From the NCBI RefSeq assembly GCF_963678635.1, contig NC_087067.1:24559547-24623546 (forward strand): DNA of 64,000 bases. Reading direction: 5' to 3'. Numbering within the stretch: position 1 is the first letter of the stretch; every line of letters begins with the position of its first letter. A program made the translations under genes and the position numbers. Shown in pieces: positions 39,601-51,600 of this stretch. Under the pieces are notes generated by a model. The model did no database searches, was not told where the DNA came from, and saw only the letters and a list, made by a program, of their open reading frames with translations. Source of the DNA: Symsagittifera roscoffensis. Lineage: Eukaryota; Xenacoelomorpha; Acoela; Convolutidae.

Positions 39601-42600
39601 AACTTTTTGAAATGCACAATTTAAACATGATGTTGCTTTATGCTTTGCAATTTGTTACATGCAAAGTTTGTGTGGATGCCTTCCGTTTGTTATATTCCAA
39701 ATTATCACTTGAAATATTGAGTTTATGTATATTTGGTGCCTCTTTTGCTGAATGGCATTGACAATTTATTAGCCTATGTAGCAGATTTGTTCGTGACTAG
39801 TGTTTGTCGGTTGTTATGATTGCGTTGCTGATGGGATAGAGCGTGAGACTAAAATCTGTTGATTGCAGTTGGTCGCAGGTTCGAAGCCTACACGCAGCCG
39901 AGCTTTTGCTAATTCCAGGCTTGTTTCTACATTTTCTGATTTTACATGATAAAGCTGCTTTTTGTCGTGTTCTCGCAAGTGCAGCTTCGCCTCTGTACCT
40001 TACATTAATTTTCGACATTTTTTTAAATCAAAGTTTTTCGTTTTTTCTATTGCTTTGTCAATGTTGACAGCATTCCAAATCTTTTTTGTTATTTTCTTGC
40101 AGTTTTTATTCTATACTTTTTGTATCGAAATTGATGCTAATCTCTGTGTCAAAATTACTAAGGGCTAAATAAAAAATGGCTAAAGTACTCCTATCCAAAT
40201 ATTCTCATCTATCATAGCAAAAAATTACAATAGTTAGCGGAAAATTACAAATTTTTGCGACCAGCAAACTCATACAATTGCGTTAACTTCGTCATAGTTG
40301 TAGTTTTACCTTTTTTGTTTTTGCAGTATCCATGAGCAGTTTTTGAAGCATCTAGTGGTGTATTATTTATACATTCTATCGGTCAAAGTAGAAATCTGCC
40401 ACTATTTGAACAGCGACAAATAGTACGGGAAAAATACATAACAACTCTTTTTAAGATCGAAAAATTCCGCAAAAGTTTTTAAGATATTTTAGTTAAAATA
40501 CTTCGGCCACTTCTATTTCTACCCACAAATACGGAAATGCTTCTGTTTGCTCTAATATGTATAATGGGTTCTATCTTTCTCGGTTCTAATTTTGAAAAAA
40601 TGGTCTTTCTTCGCCAAACAAATTTCAATTGTGTGATGTTTTTAACTAGCCATTTGTTACAAAGTTTTGCATTTGTAATAATCAAACCTGTTATAATTTT
40701 CTGCAGAAAGCAAATTTTGTAGCAAATGATTAGCTGATTAAATCATAAAATTGAAATTTGTTTGGAGAAGAATTCGCCGACTGTAAGCGTTGAGTTCACA
40801 AAGTCAATTTTTTTGCCCGAAAATTATCTTAAATTAGTTAAACAGGCAATTTTCAAACTTGTTTGCTTCCTAAATTTTCTGAAACTTTGGCTAAAACATG
40901 AGTTTAAGGTTTAAACACATGTTTTAGCTAAAAACAGATTTGAAAGTTGCCAGTTTAACTAATTAAGGATAATTGTCGAGCGCAAAAATGGTGTATTCTA
41001 ATTCTTAGCTTAGAAGTGGCAAATTTTTTGGTCCATAAATCATGCACAACTTGAGGCAAGCTAATTGGTCAAAATTTTGCGTAAAGAGACGCAACTTTTG
41101 GCGCTTTGGCATTTTCGGTTATCGGTCGGCGAAAGGTTGTTTATTTTTTCAAACAAGGAATGCATTTTTATTACTTTTTGAAATTTTTTTTCAAAATTAG
41201 ATTGCTACAAAAAGATCTAACCGAATATCTCCCTTTTTTCAGACTCACTGTATTATTTCTTTTGTAGATATATTATTTTCATTTTGTTATTTTTCAGAAA
41301 AAATCTCTCCGGTATTACTATTATAGAGTGTTACCGCGAAAAAGAAATTATGATAGACAGGTCCCGCATTCATTTTGCATGTTATAGTTTTAAAAACTAT
41401 TTGTGTATAAATTATTAATTTCAAAAACCTCGCGAAATATGTTGCTTCAGAAATTTTTCAGATTAACAGTTGTTACTTAATATACTGTTTATATCAAAAA
41501 ATATGCTCACTTCAGCTTGTTTTACGGTTTAACAACCATAAGTGGACTCACTCATTTGTCACATAAACTCAATTTTGGCATTGTTTTAAATTTTTTACCT
41601 TAAAATAGTGATGGGTGAGGTTTCACGAAGTTCAAAAACATAAAATTTGTTTGAAAATATTCTAATACGATCTTCCTGAATGGCAAAATCAGAATTATTA
41701 ATCGATCTGAGAGCTCTAGGTATCTTAGTGTGTGGTATTCTCAAGGGACCTGGTTTTTTCAATGGACCATTTTTTCATAGTAGTATCATGTCTGCAACTG
41801 AAATGCCCGACAATGTTTTTTTTTTAATTTTGAATTGTAAAACTTCAATCATTCAAACTATAGTTTTTTCGTTTTTCAACCTAAGCAATAATCAAAGAAT
41901 TGTGATAAAATTGCGTTATAAACAAACAATTGTAATACATTTTTCCATCTCTGATTTCACTTTCAGATGACGTCGAGGCCGTTCTGGAAAATGTCGACAT
42001 GCAGAAACAGAAGACAGGTGCATTTCGAGACAAGTGAGTTTGCGTTAACTTGTAATTTAAGAAAACGGTTCACTTATCATTCAGAACAAACTGCAACAAC
42101 ACCAGCATACTTTTATATTTACTTTTAGAAAAAAATTATTGATTTTTTTTTGAGTAACGCTAATTGAGTAGTCTGTTAATTTTTTGTCAAAACTATATAA
42201 AAACTGTGGCTCCTGCAAAGCGCAGAGGAGCTATCATTATGCCTTAGCAAGACCTGTCTAAGGATATTCTATTTGGCTTACTTACCCACGTTCTAGACTG
42301 AGTTGTTTTGTTCAGCTAAGTTATTTTTTTACACCCCCTTTTTAGTTTTTTTTCTCGATTTTTGACTCACCCTTAAGCCATGAGCACCGATGCTGGTGAG
42401 TCTCAAACCAACGACCTTTTGTCTGAGAGGTGTAGACGTTAGCCACTTAATCAACACCCCTGTAACACTAAAAATAATTTCCCTGTTTGCATTCTGTAGC
42501 ATAGTTCAAGGGTTCCCCACTCCAGCCTACCAGTGGTTCACGTCTCCCCACTGCCACGTGCTGAAGGAGTCGAAAGCCTCCTGCTGTCTGGATGTGTTCA

Positions 42601-45600
42601 AACCATGCCAGCACTGTCCCCACACAAACGCACTCGAATACGACTTCAAAGACAAACCAACTATCATTTCCGGTACTCATATTCAACAACTAACAGAGAA
42701 ATCCAGGTGTTTTTAAAAGAGAAATCAAGAGAAAAATCAGGCGTTTTTAAGGTCGTCTAATTTCTGAGTTACTTTTTGAGATGTTCAGGGCATTTAATGG
42801 TACTAATGAAAACTTGATAAGGTGCAAATTTACAGTAGAAGGTTTTTGAATGTAGTTTAAGGTAGTTTTATTATAAAGTGTTTTGCGAGTGAGCATGATT
42901 TGATTTCAGTGGACTACATGACAGCTGCCATCGCCAACTTCATAGTGCCCCTGCGACACCACTTGAGATCCATTGACAAGCTGAGTCCCATCATCATCAT
43001 GTGTGAGTTCAAGCCAGACGTCAATGTCCTGACTGCCATCTCGTGCTACCCCGAAGTCTACTACTGCATCGGAAAACTAGACAAGTCAGTACCCGCACCG
43101 AAGTTTCTCGGATAAAAATAGATTATATTGAAAAAATTTTGCGTAAATGTTGCCATAATCGAATATGTATAACCAATTTAGGCAGTTTATTATAATTGAA
43201 AAAAAAATGGATTATTTTCATGCCCATTATACTGCATTATAATTTCACTAAAATCTATTTTTATCTCCATATAATCTCAATAAAATCTTTTTTTTTCGCC
43301 CTGAAATTGCAATAAAATCTATTGTTTTTGCCATAAAATTGCCTTAAAATTGACTACACTCTAAGACGACACACTAATATATACTACATTGTCATTCTTA
43401 ATGTCAACAGTTTGTCAGCGTATTTTCTTCAGCGGCGATATCATTTCGAGAAGCATCTGCGGTTTTTAACACCAAAAAGTTTCCCCAGTAGACTAGACGC
43501 GAAGATGGGCGTGAGCAGGGATCTCTTCTGTCAATTATGGGATCGAAGTTTCAATTATGTGGGGTGAAATTTAAGTAATTCTAGAGCTTCGGAAGAGCTC
43601 CAAAAACCGAAATGGTTTACCTACCGCTCTTGGTAAAAAAAACCGTCCTTCTCTGATTTAGACCCAAATAGACTTAAAAGTATTTATTGACGTAGAATTG
43701 GACTTGAAAGTAAAGATGTTCAATAATTGTGATATTTTGCAGTGTTGGCTTTGTTCTTTCCCCCTTCCTCCAAAACAAAACAGACTTTTTGCTTGAACCA
43801 TTGATATTACAACGTTGTTCTGTATGAAGATCAAAATTGTTTGGAGTTTGGTAATTACTGTGCATGCCAATGTTCCACAAACAGACACGCAATATTATTC
43901 CAACTTTCATTTAGTAAAAGTCACAGGTGGGGGTGTAATTAAAGAACTACATTTTTCGTTTGCAGCCTGAATGACTTGTTCCGTGCAGGAATAAGTGAGG
44001 CACAGGCGTTCATTGTGTCAGACAGAGAGAGCAGCAAGGCCGCCTCGGAGTCCTACTTGGCCGACAGCACATCCATCGTGGCTGTGCAGACCATACAAAA
44101 GTACACACTTTACTCTACTCTTTTGCCATTGTTTTAAATAATCTTGAAATAAATATGCATGCTACAACATTAAATATGAAAATAGCGACCAATTTTGTTT
44201 CAGTAATAAAATTAATTATTCATTTTCTATTTAAAATTTCATTTTAAAAGAGGACCAAACTGGCGCTATTTTTATCGTACTGAACTTACAAAGCATGCAC
44301 CTCATACTCTATTGCTGCTGGTATAAAACGATAACGAAAAACAATCGATTACAAACAAATTTCATTTTAAATAATTAATGCCACTAAAAACGTTGTCAAA
44401 AACTAGTACCGGTAAAAATTTTCTGAACCCCCAAATGAAAACAAAATAACGAGAATCTAGAGAGCTGGTTTTAGTTTTGACTCAATTTCCGTGAGAAACT
44501 GAAGTCGAATTAAATAATCCTTGCGTCTACTATTTCGTGACTCTTTGCTTACATTTTAGATTGTTTCCGAATCTGATGATCATAACAGAGTTGACATATC
44601 CAACCAACATGAAGTTCCTTGACTTCAACCCTAAGGAAAACGGACCAAATACGCTCACTTACGCCGACAAGGTAAATCAGCCATAAAAAGTATTAAAAAA
44701 ATTGTTTCGATATAGTGTGGGTTGAGTTAATTGCACTAGCAAACTTTAGTGAGCTTTAGTGTGTTATAATACTACAATTCTTTTCTTTTTCTAGCCTAAG
44801 TCGCGGATATTGGTGCCACTTTTTGGACACTTTCACGGCTTTTTGTTAGCATAAGCTTTGACATTCGAATATTAAAAAGTTAACACAGTTGATGTATTTT
44901 GTATTCATTGAATGAACCAAAAAAAGCTATTTGTTTCAAACATCATAACAATCATAAAAACTCGTTTTCAGAAATTTTCTTTTTCAATATATTTCGTAGT
45001 TTTTTGAAAATCATAAGTTATGCATAATTTGGTTTTATGCTTTCCAATTTATAACATGCAAAACTAGTTTGGATGCCTTCAGTCTGTTATACTCCAAACT
45101 AATTGAGTCCACTTGTATTTGGTGCCTTTTTTGCTGCCAGTACCCAGCGGATTTTATAAACAAGATCTGAAATTCTTTATTTCTAACATAATTTGATTCT
45201 CAGATCTGAAAATCGTTGTTTCAGTTCTTGAGAAGAAATTGATACTTTCTGACCTAAAATTTGGATCTGAAATAGATATTGTCAGATCTGAATTAGCTTT
45301 GAAAAACGACGCAAACATATTCAGTAGTCTTCAAATGCAGATTTTCCTGAGTACATGCTAGCAGCTGTCAGAAGCTACAAAAACAGAACAATAGCTAAAA
45401 TTGACCAAATCTAAAATAACCAAGAAAAACAAAATTTCAGATCTAAAATAGATTTGTCATATCTGAAATAACCCAGAAAAACAACATAACACATTTTAGA
45501 TCTGAAATAACCCATACTAAAAATATCCAAGCATTTTCTTAGCATTTTACATCCTATTCCAGATTTCAAGTTTAGATCTGAAACAGATTATTTCAGATCT

Positions 45601-48600
45601 GAACTAGAACATTTACTGGGTACGGGTGCATAGCATTGGCAATTCATTAGCATATGTTGCTGCTTTATTTGTGACAAGTGTTTGCCGGATGTTAAGTGTT
45701 CGTGGCCGAGAGGGCAGGGCGTGAGACTACAATTCTAGCGGGCGCAGATTCAAAGTGCATGCGTAGCAAATTTTTATTAATTCGAGGCCTATTTCTATCT
45801 GTTCTTATTTCAATTTATAAAGCTGCGTTTTTTCGTGTTTTTGCTAGGGTTTGCGAAGCGCAGCTTCACGTCAAGGTAAACAGCTGACAATCCCGAAAGC
45901 CAAACTTAGGTTTGGTTCAATTCAATTTTTGCAATTTTTAGGAAACCTTTGCATCTTAATTGATTTTTATAGTGTTATAATTTAGCTTGCAGCTTAGTTT
46001 AACGATTCAGTGTAACGTTTGTAGCAAGATAATTTGCAATTAATATTCTGCAAAAAGCCAATTTTTGGTACACAATCGTTTTTTTTTACTAAAAAAAAGA
46101 GTATTATCTGACGTCCTTAAAATTGGTTTTTTACAAGCTATAATGGACATTCCTGCTGATTCATAAATACATTGGACCTAATGTGGGTTTTTGGCGCTTA
46201 ATTTGATATTTTTAACTGTTTGGTCACTATTTAACCAAACAAAGAAATAATGACAAATTGCTATTGATGCACAAAACCTCACCAACTGTTCCGCCTTTCG
46301 TAACGAAAGTTACGGAAAATTTGTGCGCGAGGTGGTTTTTTTCTTCAGACAAATTTTGGTTTTGTAACTAGCCATTTTTTAACAGAATTTTTTTTATCAT
46401 TCGAAAGGTATTGTTGTCCTGAGCTTAAATTTTAAAAATTATTTCACTTGTGATCATTTCTCGTAAAGTTATGGGGTTTAAAGATTGGCCTTTTGGCCAG
46501 TTTGGGACAAATAACGCGCGATAGCGCGATATATTTCGCGCTATTAACAACGCGTAAGAGGAGATTTTATGTGTCTCAGAATTTGTTTCAAATTGGTTAA
46601 AAGAAGCTTATTTGCCTTAATTGATTTGTTACAAGGAGCGAAACTTATCACTTTATACTTTATATAGCGTGTGATGGGATGATTTCACAAAGTATCAAAC
46701 ATCTCGTGTATAAAATTTTTCATTTTTTTACTTTCAATTTTTTTATGTTATTACTGCTCCATAGACCTTAAAAGGCAGCCGAAACATTCAAAGCTTTGCC
46801 CTAATACGAGCAGTCTTGCTCGTTTAATACTTAAATAAGTCAAAACACCATCACAATCATTCTAAATGAAAAACAAATTGAAGGTTAAACTCAATGCGAA
46901 TGTATTTGATTGTTTTGCAGTGAAGATGCTGCGGAGTTAAATGGCAAGGTGTTAAAAGGCATGAAATTCAACTGTTTGACGAAAAATTGTTGTACATATA
47001 CTACAGGGCCTGCTGAGTCTATTTGTCGAAGTTGCCGAACTCGCTGCTAAACTAAAACAAAAATTAGATTTCGCGAAAAAATCTGGATACAAATGGTTTT
47101 AGTGGTGCCGCTCATAAAATTAGTTTAGGTAGTGACTTGCAACCAATTCATTCCATCTGAAAAAACGGAAGCACCGTGTTCCGTGTTCGAAGACTAACCA
47201 ACTTCGGACATTTAAAGTACTTTCTATAATCTGTGTCCCATTTACACCTAAACAACGAGATAAATCGAGCTCCAAAATTAATTCAGAGAGGCTTGAGAAA
47301 AATTTTTGATGTCAAAAATGCGTTAAACACGTAAAACGTTCAAGATTACAAATTGATTTCTAGGTTACACAGCGTGTGAAAAGCTACCGACTTCAAAATA
47401 ATCTGAGAATCAAAATAATCTGAGAAAAGATCTTTTTTTGATAAAAAAATTTTTGATATGACTTTTTTAAGTGTTAACTGATTATTTTCAATAAACATAC
47501 AGACTTAGAAAGAAAAACCAATGCTCGACCTTGATACGAACAAGACTGCTCGTATATTAGGGCAAAGCCCTTAATCTTCTGACTGCACCCTAATGGTTAT
47601 CGAGTAGTTTTCTGGGAAAGGAAAATTTTGAAAAACTATAAATTCTGGACAATATCAAAGATCAAGTGTAAAAGTATAAGTCGTGCAAAATTAATACGAT
47701 CGACTAGCTAGCCTCAATTCAATTAGGAACGATTCGGTTTTGCGGGATAATTCGCCACGCATGAATATTTCGCGTTACGCTTTCTTTCATGATTTTGGAT
47801 AAAATTGTCAAAGTGCGCATAAATTAGTCCTGAGCATGGCCAAATTGGCCAAAAGTTTGCAAAAAAAATTTTGAGGTAAAACATATTTTGTTATAAAATT
47901 TGATGTCGATGATTCAATATCAGAACTTTGCAAAAATGATTGGAGGTAAAATATGTAATTTTAAAATTTGATTTCAGGGAGCCAAAATCTTCATTAAAGC
48001 ATGAATTTTTTTTGTTAAAAATTAGTATTTCAATCGCCAGAAATAAAATCACAAACCTAGATATCCCTTTTCTTCGACAGTCGGCAAAATAATTTCAATT
48101 ATGAATTGGGCTAAACGACAAGTAGTTGGTACATCATACTTTTTTGTTTAGAGGCAGGATCATTTAAAAAGAAATGGAATCCAATGATTTGTTCCATTTC
48201 AAACTTTCTTCTGTTTTTCAAGTCCTCGTTTCTTGGGCTGAATTCAATGCTGTGCACCCACGATGCCGCGTTACCGGATAGCCGAAAAAACTAAAAATCG
48301 CAAGTTTTAACTAAAATCGCTAAATCGCAATTCGTCACAAAGTTTGATTGGCCGATAAAATTCCTCAATTTTCGCAGACGAGCAGCCACCAAAAACCTAG
48401 CTCACAACCCAACTGTCAAATTCTAGTAATTGAAGGCTTACTTTTTGGAAAAACAAATCAACTAATATTTACTTTACCTGTTCCGACAAAACTTGCAAAA
48501 ACCGTGTAACGTTTAGTTCAAATTTAACTCGGATTGAATCACCATCATATCCAAATCATTCTTACGAACCAATCAGCAACTAAAAGAAAAGCATTTCAAA

Positions 48601-51600
48601 AAGTTTTTAAAGAAATGAGAAAATATCTTGCGCAACAAGGAAAATGGCTCAAAAAAAAACGATCGCAAAATTCAATCACGACATAATAGTTCCATGCAAC
48701 AGTTTGCGATCATTTCTTTCTCGCGCTCGAAAATAATTTTTACCGCATTTCCGCTCGCCATTTCACTCAGCATTTCCGCAATTCCACCAAAAAAATACAT
48801 GTTGCAGAACGGCTACTTTCGCGGGAAACTATTTTGTGTTACGCTATTTTCAAGACTGCGCCAAAACCCCTGCTTTCAAATTTATAATGTTTTTGGTGGT
48901 TTTGAAAACCGCAAGATTCCGCTAGTGTTTGCTCTTCTTACTGGCAATGCAAGCGACCAGAACGAAATTATGCTTAATATTAGAGAAGAATGAAACAAAT
49001 TAACAAGGTTTCAAAACCAATTGTTTCAGCCGACTACGAAAATAACTGCACGCAAACTGCTTTTTCAAAAAAAAAAATCGGAGTATAAAAGACTATTGTT
49101 TTTGGTGTTTCGGATGTTTCCGCTTTGCTATAATTTACTAATACTGTTTTTATAATATTCAACGCAAGAATCTAATTGACTAAAATGATCAATTGTTTTA
49201 GAGTTTTGCCCGAAGTGAATTTCTCGGCTATCCGGCAACGAACTTTTTTATCGGCTATCCGGGAACGAATTTAATTTTCGGATATCCGTGAACAATTTTT
49301 TTTCTGACTATACGGGTATTCGGCTCCGTGACACGCCAGCAATTCAAACACTGAATTCAAACTGCATGCCCACAGATAAAAATCAAAATCAGTCAGGTGT
49401 TAAGCAAGTTTAACACTTGAATAATCGTTATTTTTCCGATGGGTAAACTGCATATTTAGCAAAATTTACGTTATACTGCAACCTGTGCTCAAAATGAGCT
49501 CGCACAACTAGAAAAATGGTGTTTGTTACAAGGCATTGAAAAACAGAACACAAAGGACTTCACGTTACAGTTTTTTATTCATTATTTCGACTTCAATCGC
49601 AATTTTCATCTTTTGTGGTATATGGCAAAAAAATTTGATTTGTCGAACAATTACAAATTAGTTTTATTTTGATCGACCAGAGTCAAATATACTCGATTTG
49701 GGTCGAGACGTTCGAATCATATCAAGCCTAAATCAAGACTTGCAATATAGTTAATTTTGGTCCAATGCTTCCGTGTCGGATGAAGCATAGTACACTCGAA
49801 TCGAACACGGTTGAACACAATTTTTCTTGGAAAAGAGTCACTCGAAACATCGAGCGCTTGAGTGGAACACATCTTGTATTCAGTTTACTTGGTCAAAACA
49901 TAGCGCAGTTTGGAGTCTTTTTATACTCATTCCGCCCAAAAAAACTGACAGATTATCCGTATCTAAACAAAAGTATGTTCAAACGCTTGTTTCTAAGTCA
50001 TATTTTTAATCAATCAGAATCGAGCATTGTGGTTCTGGTTTTATTGTTTAAATGTAAAAAATTTGAGAGAAATCAGTTAAAAGTACCGGAACAAGGAAAA
50101 AAATTAAAAATTTGGTTGAATCAGTCAAAACAGCTATTTTGGTCGAGCTGGTCAAAACTTACAACGAACAACTCAACCAGGTCTACAGCTATCATCAGTT
50201 CAAAAAATTTTCTTGATTTAGATTGTCTTGATTTAGTTCTTCGGCTGATTTCGGGAGGAAATCTTCTTCCCAATAGGAACGCCGCCCTTTAGTCCTTTGG
50301 ATCTCTGTTACGAACTTTTTGGACAGCCAACGAAATATACTAGCTGTAACTAATATAAATAAATAATTTAGAGACGATTGGAAAAAGTGCCGGTGGACAG
50401 TGACTTGTTCAGAAGTGCTTTTGTGAGTGGCCAGGCTATGAGTCCCTCTATGTTGGACACATTGCTGTACCAGTCATTCGTGAAGCCATACATCATGTCC
50501 ATAGTGTACCTACTCATAGGACTCAAACAACACACCGGTTCAGGACACCTCATTTTTGTGAGTCATTCAAATCAGTGGTAGATCAACATGCCAAAAGGCC
50601 AACAAGCACGAATATTTTCAATCTATCAGCGTTCTACTTAAATTCCAGCACTGACGAATTATCAGATTAACTTTTCAGATGTTCAGATAATGCATTATGA
50701 TTGGCTCACATTATTTTCGAGCATTTGGTTCTTCTGGCATGCGAGAGTCCTCCATAGCTAGTAGAGTAGTACAAAGGATCAATTTGATAACCTATTTTGA
50801 CATATTCCGATAAAAAAATTAGCTAAGCTCGGAAAAGTTATAAGATAAATTCAAAAAAGTTCGAAATAATTTTTTACCATTCATACATTCAACAGCGGAT
50901 TGAAGGGGGGAGCGGAAACCCATCCTCAGGGATTCGAATCCCTCCCGGTCCCCTCTTTGAACTATTTTGAGATATCCGTTTTGGCTGACGGACCCTAAAA
51001 CTTTTCTAAAGGCGCCTTTGGCGCCAATGTTTACTAATTTTGAGAAAAAAAAGCAATTTTTTTAGTCAAAATTTTCCAAAAAGTGCCTAAAAACGCCTTT
51101 TTTAACTTTTTTCAAGACGATGCCTGCGGCGCATAAACTTTGGCCAAAACAGCTCAGAAAATTAATTTAGTCAACCTTACAAAATTTTCGTATTTTTTTT
51201 GAAAATCCGCCCCCTCCCCTCGAGAAAATCCTAGATCCGTCACTGTATACATGGAAACAAAATCATTTTTTTTTCGGTTTCAAAAAAACTTAGAGGTTAA
51301 AGTGGATTGGGTCATAGATTTAAGCTATCTGTAAAGCTACAAATTAAAGCTATCTGAAATTTGAAAATGTTAACTTTCAGTACGTGGTAGATGGAGAAGA
51401 TGTGAAGTGTCTGCAGAACTTCGGTCGCCTGATGGGGGAGAGGCTGACAGAGTATGGACAGCTGCCAATTGGCATGTACAGGAAACAACCTCTAGACAAA
51501 CAGGTAGACAAAAAACCTGTTTCTCATTATAGCCCCCCTATCAGCCTATTAACAACTAGATCATTCCCACACCACAGCGGTTCGGTCTTTTGTATTATGG

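Larger units (their letters stand above)
38002..41966 (+). other. 4-kb SLO2 intron
   Basis: Holds the minisatellite, SINE-like repeat and foldback listed separately. No exon or gene seen in the remainder. Confidence 0.6.

Noticed and set aside
46921-46950. Possible extra SLO2 exon after TTGTTTTGCAG
   Set aside because: It begins with TGA in the required phase.
49765-50292. 175-codon frame in an SLO2 intron
   Set aside because: No domain, no splice support, biased composition.
50905-50960. GATTCGAATCCCTCCCG, a perfect tRNA B-box-like word
   Set aside because: No matching A box or cloverleaf around it.
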